A stretch of 37,573 bases of DNA, taken from DATFES01 sp035457725. Its GTDB lineage: Bacteria; Pseudomonadota; Alphaproteobacteria; CACIAM-22H2. The position numbers and the translations under genes were made by a program. This document shows, piece by piece, positions 1 through 7,888 of this stretch. The DNA is taken from assembly GCA_035457725.1 (NCBI GenBank), contig DATIBC010000040.1, positions 1-37,573 of the forward strand, given 5' to 3'. Position 1 is the stretch's first letter. Every line of letters starts with the position of its first letter. The notes below the pieces were generated by a model. It saw only the letters and a program-made list of their open reading frames with translations, had not been told where the DNA came from and made no database searches.

Positions 1-253
1 AGACGATTTTGGCGCGTTCGAGAAGCCGCGCTTGCGAGGGCTTCAAGGCATAGCTATGCGGCGAAGATGCACCGCGAACGACGATGGCCGGAGCGCCGAC
101 CCCGTCCATCACGCCGGCGACGAGCGCGTGGACCGGCATGATGCTGGCGACCACCGCCGGCTCAGCGACCGCGGAACGTCCCGCCAAAGCCACCGTCGCC
201 AGGGCGATCGATGCGAGCCACAAGGAGCCGAGCCGGACTACATGCTTGCGCAT
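1..253 (-). CDS. znuA: Zinc ABC transporter periplasmic binding protein, N-terminal part (cut by window edge)
   Basis: Reading the minus strand from the ATG at 253 gives an open frame to the window edge. It starts MRKHVVRLGSLWLASIALA, a signal peptide ending near AVA|EP at about residue 30. It continues VVASIMPVHALVAGVMDGVG and then SPHSYALKPSQARLL, the conserved N-terminal block of ZnuA/TroA-type metal binding proteins; the His of SPHSY is a usual zinc ligand. ZnuA captures Zn2+ in the periplasm and delivers it to ZnuB/ZnuC, which are encoded on the opposite strand just beyond the shared 74-base promoter region. About 84 residues are visible and the rest lies outside the window. The family and the divergent zur-znuCB neighbours agree, so the call is secure despite truncation. 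Confidence 0.92.
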   Translation of the reverse strand, partial: MRKHVVRLGSLWLASIALATVALAGRSAVAEPAVVASIMPVHALVAGVMDGVGAPAIVVRGASSPHSYALKPSQARLLERAKIV

Positions 254-294
254 GAGATCGTTCCTTGATTTGTGTTACACTATCACAAACGAAA

Positions 295-309
295 CGATAT
301 AATATAACA
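295..309. promoter_or_regulatory. Zur-box-like palindrome between znuA and zur
   Basis: The 15 bases CGATATAATATAACA fit an inverted repeat of the form TGTTATA-N-TATAACA with 13 of 15 positions, the right half being perfect. It sits in the AT-rich 74-base interval between the divergent znuA and zur starts, where Zur operators usually lie. Zinc-bound Zur would repress both directions. A second imperfect repeat, TGTG-N9-CACA, lies at 271-287 and could be another half-site or promoter part. The assignment rests on position and symmetry only. Confidence 0.55.
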
Positions 310-327
310 TCCGATGGCGAGGGCAAG

Positions 328-870
328 ATGGTTCGGCGTTCGACGCGAAAATCCTCGGCGGCGGCGGCGTTTCCGCGGCGGGGCCACGATCACGGGCGCT
401 GCGTGTCCGATGCGCTGAGCACCGCCGCGGCGCTTTGCGCGCGTGACGGCGAGCGCCTCACGCCGCTGCGCAAGCGCGTCCTCGAGTTTGTCTGGTCGAG
501 CCACCAGCCGATCGGCGCATACGCGATTCTTGATCGCCTGCGAACCGAGCACGGGCGCGCACTCGGGCCGCCGACGGTCTATCGGGCGCTCGATTTCCTA
601 GTCGAGCGCGGCCTGGTGCATCGCCTGGCCTCGCTCAACGCCTTTGTCGGCTGCCCGCAGCCGGGCGATGCGCACATCGTCCAGTTTCTCATCTGCCGCC
701 AATGCGGCATGGCCGCCGAGCTCGACGACGCGCGCATCGCCGGCGCCCTCGATCGCAGTGCCGCGATGCTCGGCTTTCGAGTCGAAGACCAGGTCATCGA
801 ACTGTCGGGCATTTGCGGCCAGTGCCTGAAGGAATCGCCGGGTGCGGGAGCGCGCGCCGATGGCGAATGA
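328..870 (+). CDS. zur: Fur-family zinc uptake regulator Zur
   Basis: A 180-residue Fur-superfamily protein. The winged helix (about residues 40-100) includes LTPLRKRVLEFVW and PTVYRALDFLVERGLVHRL, typical of Fur-family DNA binding. The C-terminal part has C123-x2-C126 and C163-x2-C166, the structural Zn(Cys)4 site of Fur/Zur proteins, and HIVQFLICRQCG in place of the HHHDH block of iron-sensing Fur, which favours Zur. I chose the ATG at 328, preceded by GAGGGC, over an in-frame upstream start that would place the initiator within the promoter/operator. The gene overlaps znuC by 11 bases and lies opposite znuA. It probably represses both transcripts when zinc is sufficient. Confidence 0.9.
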   Translation: MVRRSTRKSSAAAAFPRRGHDHGRCVSDALSTAAALCARDGERLTPLRKRVLEFVWSSHQPIGAYAILDRLRTEHGRALGPPTVYRALDFLVERGLVHRLASLNAFVGCPQPGDAHIVQFLICRQCGMAAELDDARIAGALDRSAAMLGFRVEDQVIELSGICGQCLKESPGAGARADGE

Positions 871-1684
871 ATCATCGGGTGCGCTCGTGCACTCGCGCGG
901 TGTGCCGCTCGCCCGCGCGCGGGGTGTTGTCAAGCGGATCAACGGCCGCTTGATCCTGGCCGGTATCGATCTTGCCGTCGGCGCCGGCGAGATCGTCACC
1001 GTCATTGGACCGAACGGGGCCGGAAAGACGATGCTGTTGCGCGTCCTGCTCGGTCTCGAGCGCTGCGAGGAGGGGGAAGCATCGCTTTCGCCCAGCGTGC
1101 GCGTCGGTTATATGCCGCAGCGACTGCACGTCGAGGAAACGATGCCGCTTCCAGTGCGGCGCTTCCTTTCCCTCGGCCGCCCCATCGACCGTCGCGCCAT
1201 CGCCGCGGTGTTGGACGAAGTCGGCGCCACCCCCGTCATCGACGCACCGATTCAGCGCATCTCCGGCGGCGAATTTCAGCGCGTCCTTTTGGCGCGGGCG
1301 CTGCTTCGCGATCCCGATCTCCTGGTGCTCGATGAACCCGCGCAGGGCGTCGACGTCGCGGGCCAAGGCGAGTTGTTCGAGCTGATCGTCAAGATTCGCG
1401 ACCGCCGTGGATGCGGCGTGCTGATGGTAAGCCACGACCTGCATCTGGTGATGGCCGCCGCCGACACCGTGCTGTGCATCAACCAGCACGTCTGCTGCAC
1501 CGGCCGGCCCGAGGCGGTGAGCCGTGACCCCGCTTATCTTGCGCTGTTCGGACCGCGCGCGGTGGCGCAGCTCGCTCCCTACACCCATCGGCACGACCAC
1601 GCGCATGATGTCGGCGGCCGGGTCGTCACGCTGGCTGGGAGCAAGGACACGCGCCAACACGACCATGGCCACGATCATGGATGA
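860..1684 (+). CDS. znuC: Zinc ABC transporter ATP-binding protein
   Basis: A 274-residue ABC ATPase that powers zinc import with the ZnuB permease. Walker A is GPNGAGKT (50-57), the signature is SGGEFQRVLLARALL (from 135), and Walker B is LLVLDEPAQGVD with D158/E159. The switch histidine is in VSHDLHLV. The C-terminus carries a His/Asp-rich tail, with HRHDHAHD and later HDHGHDHG at the very end, which could bind metal. I chose the ATG at 860, inside the last codons of zur, because an upstream in-frame GTG only adds six residues. The gene overlaps znuB by 8 bases, so zur-znuC-znuB look translationally coupled. Confidence 0.93.
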   Translation: MANESSGALVHSRGVPLARARGVVKRINGRLILAGIDLAVGAGEIVTVIGPNGAGKTMLLRVLLGLERCEEGEASLSPSVRVGYMPQRLHVEETMPLPVRRFLSLGRPIDRRAIAAVLDEVGATPVIDAPIQRISGGEFQRVLLARALLRDPDLLVLDEPAQGVDVAGQGELFELIVKIRDRRGCGVLMVSHDLHLVMAAADTVLCINQHVCCTGRPEAVSRDPAYLALFGPRAVAQLAPYTHRHDHAHDVGGRVVTLAGSKDTRQHDHGHDHG

Positions 1685-2465
1685 TTTCATTGTTCGCGCG
1701 CTCTTTGGCGGCGTCGGGGTGGCGATGGTCGCCGGGCCGCTTGGGGCGTTTGTGGTCTGGCGGCGAATGGCGTATTTCGGCGACACGATCTCGCATTCGG
1801 CGCTGCTCGGCGTGGCGCTCGGCCTGCTGCTCGAGGCGCCCTACAATCTGGCGATCACGGTGGTATGTCTCGCCATCGCCGCGTTGCTGGTGGTGGCCGA
1901 GCCGCGCTTGCGGCTGGCGAGCGACACGCTGCTCGGCATTTTCGCCCATGCCTCGCTGGCCCTCGGCGTCGTCGTCGTCGCCTTCATGGAGCGCGTCCGG
2001 CTCGATCTGATCGGCTACCTGTTCGGCGATGTCCTCTCGGTGGGCGCCACCGATCTGCTGTGGATCTATGGCGGCGGTGCGCTAGCGCTGGCGGCGCTGG
2101 CATGGATGTGGCGGCCGCTCCTCTCGGCCACGGTGCACGCCGACCTCGCCCGCGTCGAGGGCGTCCACGTCGAGCGGCTGCGGCTTGCCTTCATGCTTCT
2201 GATGGCGGTCGTTATTGCCGGCGCAATGAAGATCGTCGGAATCCTGCTTGTCACATCGCTGCTGATCATTCCGGCCGCGACGGCGCGGCGCTTCGCTCGG
2301 ACCCCGGAGCAGATGGCGATTTTCGCCGCCCTGATCGGCGCCGCCGCCGTAGCGCTCGGGCTCTATGCTTCGCTCGCCTTCGATACCCCTTCGGGCCCAT
2401 CCGTCGTTGTATCGGCAACGGCGATTTTCGCCCTGTCGCTCGCCGTTTCGCCGCGCAACGCGTGA
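1677..2465 (+). CDS. znuB: Zinc ABC transporter permease
   Basis: A 262-residue polytopic inner-membrane protein of the ABC-3 (ZnuB/TroC) family. Hydrophobic segments run throughout, and the family blocks WRRMAYFGDTISHSALLGVALG near the N-terminus and MKIVGILLVTSLLIIPAATAR near the C-terminus are present. It forms the Zn2+ channel energised by ZnuC. I chose the ATG at 1677 (MDDFIVRALFGG); an ATG at 1665 is an in-frame alternative adding four residues. The last 103 bases overlap the 3' end of the convergent ctaA reading frame, so the two messages could form an antisense tail pair. Confidence 0.92.
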   Translation: MDDFIVRALFGGVGVAMVAGPLGAFVVWRRMAYFGDTISHSALLGVALGLLLEAPYNLAITVVCLAIAALLVVAEPRLRLASDTLLGIFAHASLALGVVVVAFMERVRLDLIGYLFGDVLSVGATDLLWIYGGGALALAALAWMWRPLLSATVHADLARVEGVHVERLRLAFMLLMAVVIAGAMKIVGILLVTSLLIIPAATARRFARTPEQMAIFAALIGAAAVALGLYASLAFDTPSGPSVVVSATAIFALSLAVSPRNA

Positions 2466-3487
2466 GTAGCGCCGAGCGCCGCCGTCAATAGAGCCACCGC
2501 CCCCGCCTGATGGCAGGCTGCAAGGACGATCGGCGCGGCGAGCAGCAGCGTGGCGATTCCGAGCCCGACTTGCAGCAACGCCAGCGCGCCCAGCGCATAG
2601 AACCACGACCGTTGGCGACGCGAGGGATCGGCGCGCGCGGCTGACGCAACGACGCCCAGCGCGACGAGCAATGTCAGGATTCCGAGCCAACGGTGATTGA
2701 ATTGCGCCGCCGCAGCGTTTTCAAATAAGTTTCGCCACCATGGATCGAGATCGCCATAGCCGGCGGGCGTCAGCCGGCCGTCCATCAACGGAAAGGTGTT
2801 GTAGATCATGCCCGCGTCGAGCCCGGCGACGAACGCACCGGCGACTATGGTCAAAAACACCAGCGCGACCACGGCGCGTGTCAGGCGGGCAAGCCCCACA
2901 GGTCCGCCGCGGCGCTCGGCGAGTAGGTCGAGGGCGGTCCACAGCGTGAGGGCGTAGATGACGACGGCGAGGCCGAGATGGGCGGCGAGCCGATAAGGGC
3001 TGACGTCGATGCGGTCCGCCAAGCCGCTTTGCACCATGTACCAGCCGAGCCCGCCCTGGAGCCCGCCAAGAACGAAAATCCCAGCGAGTCGCCACGCGAG
3101 CAGCCCGCGTACCTGCCCACGAATTATGAACCAGAGGAGCGGCAACAGAAATGCCGCGCCGATCAGCCTGCCCCACAGCCGATGGACGTACTCCCACCAA
3201 TAAATCGTCTCGAACTCGGCCAGCGTCATGCCGGCGTTGATCTCGCGGTACTCGGGGGTCTGCCGGTATTTGGCGAATTCGGCTTGCCACTCCGCCTCGG
3301 AGAGCGGCGGCAGCGCGCCGGTCACCGGTCGCCATTCGGTGATCGACAGCCCGGATTCGGTGAGTCGGGTGACGCCGCCGATCACCACCATGGCGAAGAT
3401 CATCGCGCAGCAGGCAAGAAGCCAGAGCGCGACCGGCTTGGTGGCGACCGCCGGCCCGACGTGGTTTGCCAAGGAGCGATGGTTCAC
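2363..3487 (-). CDS. ctaA: Heme A synthase (COX15/CtaA type)
   Basis: A membrane enzyme that oxidises the C8 methyl of heme O to a formyl group, giving heme A for aa3-type cytochrome oxidase. The sequence has about eight hydrophobic segments and the family blocks IGGVTRLTESGLSITEWRP, EYVHRLWGRLIG, AHLGLA, FNHRWLGI and ACHQAGA; the histidines are the expected heme ligands. The long loop after TM1 (LPPLSEAEWQAEFAKYRQTPE) is typical of the type found in alphaproteobacteria and mitochondria. The start is uncertain: GTG at 3487 has a weak purine-rich site upstream, whereas the longer frame from GTG at 3559 lacks one. The frame runs about 30 residues past the usual family end, into znuB. Its presence implies aerobic respiration. 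Confidence 0.88.
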   Translation of the reverse strand: MNHRSLANHVGPAVATKPVALWLLACCAMIFAMVVIGGVTRLTESGLSITEWRPVTGALPPLSEAEWQAEFAKYRQTPEYREINAGMTLAEFETIYWWEYVHRLWGRLIGAAFLLPLLWFIIRGQVRGLLAWRLAGIFVLGGLQGGLGWYMVQSGLADRIDVSPYRLAAHLGLAVVIYALTLWTALDLLAERRGGPVGLARLTRAVVALVFLTIVAGAFVAGLDAGMIYNTFPLMDGRLTPAGYGDLDPWWRNLFENAAAAQFNHRWLGILTLLVALGVVASAARADPSRRQRSWFYALGALALLQVGLGIATLLLAAPIVLAACHQAGAVALLTAALGATHALRGETASDRAKIAVADTTTDGPEGVSKASEA

Positions 3488-3602
3488 GCGCCAAGTTCCG
3501 ATGGTGATCGACGGGACGGGGAAAATATGCTGTGAACGCTCGCGGTTGGGATGCGGCACAGGGCGGCAAATGTCAACTTGCCGTGACCGCCGGTTGGCGC
3601 GC

Positions 3603-3646
3603 TTGACGGAGGGCGTCGACGAGCTTATTCATTAGCATACAAATGA
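3603..3646 (+). promoter_or_regulatory. Putative promoter and MarR-type operator upstream of the first MarR gene
   Basis: A -35-like TTGACG (3603-3608) is followed after 17 bases by TATTCA (3626-3631), a poor but correctly spaced -10. Overlapping it is an 18-base imperfect inverted repeat, TCATTAGCATACAAATGA (3629-3646), with 14 of 18 symmetric positions. This is the size and placement of a MarR operator, so autorepression is likely. Ten of 14 bases in 3634-3647 match the site at 7826-7839 ahead of the Mo hydroxylase genes. Confidence 0.5.
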
Positions 3647-3701
3647 TTGTCGAAGAGCCGCAACAAGCATTGCAAGCGGTCAACCGGGAGGACCAAACAA
3701 G

Positions 3702-4184
3702 ATGAAGACGGGCGTGGTATCGATCGCGATGCGCGAGCAGGACGGGGCCGATCCGGCGCCCGATCCAACGCCGGGTTACGTTCTCGAGCATCAGGTCGGT
3801 CACCTGTTGCGTCGCGCCCATCAGCGTCACACCTCGATCTTTCAAGAAGGCATCGGCGACTCGCAGCTCACGCCGACGCAATTCGCGGCGCTCATGAAGA
3901 TCAAGGACCTGGGCCAGGTGTCGCAAAACCAGCTCGGCCGGCTGACGGCGATGGATCCGGCAACGATCCAAGGCGTCATCCAGCGGCTGCTGGTCCGCGG
4001 ACTTGTCGAACGGTATCCCGACGCCAGCGATCGGCGCTGCACGTTGCTGCGCTTATCGCCGGCGGGGAAACAGTTGGCGACGTCGGTCATCGGGCCGGCG
4101 CGCGCCATCAGCGAACAGACGCTGTCGCCGCTCGGCGAGGCCGAACGGGCGACTTTTCTTGATCTGCTGCGAAAGCTCATCTGA
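3702..4184 (+). CDS. MarR-family transcriptional regulator, probable controller of the nicotinate locus
   Basis: A 160-residue MarR/SlyA-family dimeric repressor. LTPTQFAALMKIKDLG and VSQNQLGRLTAMDPATIQGVIQRL (about 56-95) form the helix-turn-helix. RGLVERYPDASDRRCTLLRLSPAGKQL (about 99-124) is the wing with the conserved D-x-x-DRR pattern. It lies 55 bases upstream of the Nfn-like oxidoreductase gene and shares an operator-like sequence with the hydroxylase promoter. In Bordetella the MarR-type regulator BpsR/NicR represses nicotinate catabolism and responds to 6-hydroxynicotinate. By analogy this protein may sense the same intermediate; that is inference from family and position, not from ligand-pocket residues. 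Confidence 0.85.
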   Translation: MKTGVVSIAMREQDGADPAPDPTPGYVLEHQVGHLLRRAHQRHTSIFQEGIGDSQLTPTQFAALMKIKDLGQVSQNQLGRLTAMDPATIQGVIQRLLVRGLVERYPDASDRRCTLLRLSPAGKQLATSVIGPARAISEQTLSPLGEAERATFLDLLRKLI

Positions 4185-4239
4185 ACCATATACGGCTCCC
4201 GCAGCGGGGACGGGGGCCGCTCAATCCTTCTGCCACACG

Positions 4240-7200
4240 ATGACCCAGATTCCTCCCGCCGCAGCGCTCTCGCTTGGCTTTGGCCTGTCGTTTCCCGACC
4301 TTTACGACCGCGCGGGGCTTGCCCGCCTCGACGGACTGTTCATCGATCGCTTGCGAAGCGACGACATCGAACTCCACAACCGCCTGGCGCAGGCACGCGC
4401 CACGCCGGCCGGTCTCGCGGCAAAAGACGAGAGCGACCTGCTGATCGCGCTGGCTCCGCACCTCGAGCGCTTCATCGGCGAGCTATTCGGCATCGGCCGC
4501 GAGATCCGCGAACTTATCGCAGCGGCTGACGGATTGGCGCCGCTATATGAGGTGAAAAGGAACTTCGTTCAGCGCCGTGCGGCGAAGGCGATCAAGCCGG
4601 ATGCCGCCGCGGCGCTCGACGGCGAGGCACTTGGTCGTGCGTTAGAGGAAAAAATCGGCGGGGCGTTCGACGAGCTTGCCTTCGCCCGCGCGGTCCTCGC
4701 CTGGCAGTCCGATGAGCAGGCCAACGCCGAGGTGCTGTCGCTCGCCGAGCGTTACGCCGCGTGGGCGACGTTCACCGGCGGGGGCCGCGCCAAGCATGGC
4801 GACGGCGTCCTGTTCAAGGTGCCGCACAAGGTCGATTCGCAGCGCTTGGTGCCGATCGAAACGGTCGATATCGACGGCGTGCACATGATGCGCTTGCCCG
4901 AGCCCAATTGGCGTCAGCGCGATGGGTTCGCGCTCACCGACCCGGGCATGGACCTGACCCATGCGCTCGACCACATGAACTACTGCATCTGGTGCCATAA
5001 CCAGGGGAAGGATTCCTGCGCCAAGGGGCTCAAGGACCGCAAGACCGGTGTGTTCCAGAAAACGGCCTTCGGCGTCACGCTCGCCGGTTGTCCGCTCGAA
5101 GAAAAAATTTCCGAGATGCACACGCTAAAGGCCCAGGGTTCGCCCGTCGGCGCATTGGCGATGATTATCGTCGACAACCCGATGGTCGCCGCCACCGGAC
5201 ACCGCATCTGCAACGACTGCATGAAGGCGTGCATATACCAGAAGCAGGAGCCGGTCGACATTCCGCAGGCCGAGACGCGGATCTTCAAGGACGTCGTGTC
5301 GCTGCCGTGGGGCTTCGAGATCTATTCGCTGCTGACCCGTTGGAACCCGCTCGATTTACGCCGGCCGTTGGCCCGGCCGGCGTCGGGATACAAGGTGCTG
5401 ATCGTCGGCCTCGGTCCGGCGGGCTTCACGCTGGCTCATCATTTGATGAACGACGGTCACACCGTAGTGGCGATCGACGGTCTCAAGATCGAGCCGCTGC
5501 CTGGCGATATTTCGGGCGCCACTGCGTTGGGCGGCTGGGCGACATTCCGGCCGATCCGCGACGTCAACGAAATCTACGAAAACCTCGATGATCGTGTCAT
5601 GGCCGGCTTCGGCGGCGTCGCCGAGTACGGAATCACCGTGCGCTGGAACAAGAATTTCCTCAAGCTGATCCGCCTGCTGCTGGAGCGGCGACGCGAGTTC
5701 GCCATGTTCGGCGGCGTCCGCTTCGGCGGCACGCTGACGATCGATGACGCATGGGCGCTTGGCTTCGATCACATTGCGCTGTGCGCCGGGGCGGGCAAGC
5801 CGACGCATGTTGCGATGCCCAATGGGCTCGCCCGCGGTGTGCGGATGGCTTCCGATTTCCTGATGGCGCTCCAGCTCACCGGCGCGGCCAAGAGCGCGTC
5901 GATCGCCAACCTGCAGCTTCGCCTGCCGGTGGTGGTTATCGGCGGCGGATTGACCGCCATCGATACCGCCACCGAGTCGCTCGCTTACTACGGCCGCCAG
6001 GTCGAGAAGTTCCTGACCCGTTTCGAAACGCTCGCCGCCGAGCGGGGCGAGGCGAACGTGCGCACCGAATGGGGCACCGAGGAGCGCGAAATCGGCGATG
6101 AGTTCATCGCGCACGCCAGGGCGCTGCGCGCCGAACGCGCAGCGGCGGCGGCCGAGGGACGCTCGCCCAGAATCGCCCAACTTCTCGACTCATGGGGCGG
6201 TGCGACGATTGCCTACCGGCGGCGGCTGATCGACTCTCCGAGTTACACGCTCAACCACGAGGAAGTCGCCAAGGCGCTCGAGGAAGGGGTGCGCTTCGCC
6301 GAGAGCCTGACGCCCGAAGCGGTCGAGGTCGATCGGTTCGGCCATGCGCGTGCGGTCAAATTCAAGCGCGGCAGCGCGGCCAGCGACACCGTTACCCTTC
6401 CGGCGGGAGCGGTGTTGATCGCCGCCGGGACCCAGCCGAACACGGTATTGGCGCGCGAGGATCGCGATAATGTCGTTCTCGACGGCAAATACTATCGGAC
6501 CATCGACGAAAACGGCGCGCCGGTCGCGCCGGAGCGCAACATCTCGAAGCCCAAGCGCGCCGATGTGTTGATGTCGCTCTGCGCCGATGGCCGGGCAATC
6601 AGCTTCTTCGGCGATCTCCATCCATCGTTCTTCGGCAACGTCGTGAAGGCGATGGGCGGGGCGAAGCAAGGCTATCCGGTGGTCAGCCGCACGCTTGCTC
6701 GCCGCGCGCCGACGCCGATCTCGGGCTTGGCGCTGCTCGAGCGGCTCAACGACGAGCTTCGGGCCGTCGTTCAGCAAGTCAATCGCCTGACTCCCAAAAT
6801 CGTCGAAGTTGTGATCCGCGCGCCACGCGCCGCGCGCGCCTTCAGGCCCGGCCAGTTCTACCGTTTGCAGAATTTCGAGGCGCTGGCGCATCGCGTCGAC
6901 GAAACGGTCCTGGCTATGGAGGGCCTCGCCATGACCGGAGCGTGGACCGATCCGGCGCGCGGCCTGATCTCGATCATCGCGCTCGAGATGGGCGGCTCGT
7001 CCGATCTGTGCGCGCTGTTGAAGCCGGGCGAACCGGTGGTCTTGATGGGTCCGACCGGCACGCCGACCGAGACGCCCGGCGGCGAAACGGTGGCACTGGT
7101 CGGTGGCGGGCTCGGCAACGCCGTGTTGTTCTCGATCGGCGCCGCGCTGCGCGCCGCGGATTCCAAAGTGGTGTATTTCGCCGGCTACAAGAAGCTGCAA

Positions 7201-7743
7201 GACCGATACAAGATCGAGCAGATCGAGGCTGCCGCCGATGTCGTCGTATGGGCGTGCGATGAAGCGCCTGGGTTCGTTCCCAATCGGCCGAATGACCGCG
7301 CCTTCGTCGGCGACATGATCGAAACCATGGAAGCCTACGCGAGCGGCCGTCTCGGCGCGCAGGCGATCCGGCTCCAGGACGCCGACCGTCTCATCGCCAT
7401 CGGCTCCGATGGCATGATGGCGGCGGTGGCGCGCGCGCGCCATGGGGCGCTCAGGTCGTATTTGAAGCCGGGTCATACCGCGATCGCGTCGATCAACTCG
7501 CCGATGCAGTGCATGATGAAGGAAATCTGTGCGCAGTGCCTACAGCCGCACCGCGACCCGGAAAGCGGCGAGGAAACGATCGTCTTTTCGTGCTTCAACC
7601 AGGACCAGCCGCTCGACCGCGTCGAGTTCAAAGCGCTCAAGGAACGCCTGGCGCAAAACGGCGTGCAGGAGAAACTCACGGCGCAATGGATCGACCGTTG
7701 CCTGCGGAGATTGCAATTGCGCCCCGCCGCCGCGGCGGAATGA
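4240..7743 (+). CDS. Large NfnAB-like fused flavin/Fe-S oxidoreductase (GltD-like plus PyrK/FNR-like)
   Basis: A 1167-residue fusion. Residues 1-240 are an unrecognised, mostly helical region. Cysteines at 249, 252, 260, 284, 324, 327 and 331 suggest one or two Fe-S clusters. Residues 385-850 resemble the GltD/NfnB flavoprotein, with an FAD Rossmann motif GLGPAG (390-395), a nucleotide site GGGLTA (568-573) and AGTQPN. Residues 855-1120 resemble PyrK/NfnA: FRPGQFYRLQN from 868, VGGGLGN near 955, and C1091-x5-C1097-x2-C1100-x17-C1118 as in the [2Fe-2S] site of PyrK. This domain pair matches the two subunits of NfnAB, the NADH-dependent ferredoxin:NADP+ oxidoreductase that bifurcates electrons. 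Its position in the locus suggests it feeds 6-hydroxynicotinate reductase. Bifurcation itself is inference. I chose the ATG at 4240 since longer frames enter the MarR gene. Confidence 0.78.
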   Translation: MTQIPPAAALSLGFGLSFPDLYDRAGLARLDGLFIDRLRSDDIELHNRLAQARATPAGLAAKDESDLLIALAPHLERFIGELFGIGREIRELIAAADGLAPLYEVKRNFVQRRAAKAIKPDAAAALDGEALGRALEEKIGGAFDELAFARAVLAWQSDEQANAEVLSLAERYAAWATFTGGGRAKHGDGVLFKVPHKVDSQRLVPIETVDIDGVHMMRLPEPNWRQRDGFALTDPGMDLTHALDHMNYCIWCHNQGKDSCAKGLKDRKTGVFQKTAFGVTLAGCPLEEKISEMHTLKAQGSPVGALAMIIVDNPMVAATGHRICNDCMKACIYQKQEPVDIPQAETRIFKDVVSLPWGFEIYSLLTRWNPLDLRRPLARPASGYKVLIVGLGPAGFTLAHHLMNDGHTVVAIDGLKIEPLPGDISGATALGGWATFRPIRDVNEIYENLDDRVMAGFGGVAEYGITVRWNKNFLKLIRLLLERRREFAMFGGVRFGGTLTIDDAWALGFDHIALCAGAGKPTHVAMPNGLARGVRMASDFLMALQLTGAAKSASIANLQLRLPVVVIGGGLTAIDTATESLAYYGRQVEKFLTRFETLAAERGEANVRTEWGTEEREIGDEFIAHARALRAERAAAAAEGRSPRIAQLLDSWGGATIAYRRRLIDSPSYTLNHEEVAKALEEGVRFAESLTPEAVEVDRFGHARAVKFKRGSAASDTVTLPAGAVLIAAGTQPNTVLAREDRDNVVLDGKYYRTIDENGAPVAPERNISKPKRADVLMSLCADGRAISFFGDLHPSFFGNVVKAMGGAKQGYPVVSRTLARRAPTPISGLALLERLNDELRAVVQQVNRLTPKIVEVVIRAPRAARAFRPGQFYRLQNFEALAHRVDETVLAMEGLAMTGAWTDPARGLISIIALEMGGSSDLCALLKPGEPVVLMGPTGTPTETPGGETVALVGGGLGNAVLFSIGAALRAADSKVVYFAGYKKLQDRYKIEQIEAAADVVVWACDEAPGFVPNRPNDRAFVGDMIETMEAYASGRLGAQAIRLQDADRLIAIGSDGMMAAVARARHGALRSYLKPGHTAIASINSPMQCMMKEICAQCLQPHRDPESGEETIVFSCFNQDQPLDRVEFKALKERLAQNGVQEKLTAQWIDRCLRRLQLRPAAAAE

Positions 7744-7792
7744 GCGGTGCCGCTCTAGCCGGGGCCACGCACGCGTTGTGTGTGCTTTCTTC

Positions 7793-7840
7793 TTGACTCT
7801 CGGCACTCCTGCCAAGCTAATTATAAGTATACGAACAATA
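7793..7840 (+). promoter_or_regulatory. Putative promoter and operator for the Mo hydroxylase operon
   Basis: In the 145-base gap after the oxidoreductase gene, TTGACT (7793-7798) and GCTAAT (7816-7821) are separated by 17 bases. An AT-rich element with a perfect GTATAC core follows at once (7822-7840). Its bases AGTATACGAACAAT (7826-7839) match 10 of 14 bases in the MarR-gene operator at 3634-3647. A repressor here would cover the start point. This suggests the hydroxylase genes have their own regulated promoter besides any read-through. Confidence 0.48.
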
Positions 7841-7888
7841 CTCCGACGTTCCGGTGACTAGGGCTAGAACGGGGATTCTGGGGAGCGG

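Noticed and set aside
32..302. Plus-strand open frames at the window start (78 and 72 residues)
   Set aside because: They are shadows of znuA, whose minus-strand translation has a signal peptide and the SPHSYALKPS block.
872..1786. Long minus-strand open frame opposite znuC
   Set aside because: High-GC antisense frame with biased composition and no family blocks; the plus strand encodes a clear ABC ATPase.
6190..7476. 428-residue minus-strand open frame opposite the oxidoreductase gene
   Set aside because: His/Arg/Asp-rich antisense shadow; the plus strand has FNR motifs and cysteine clusters.
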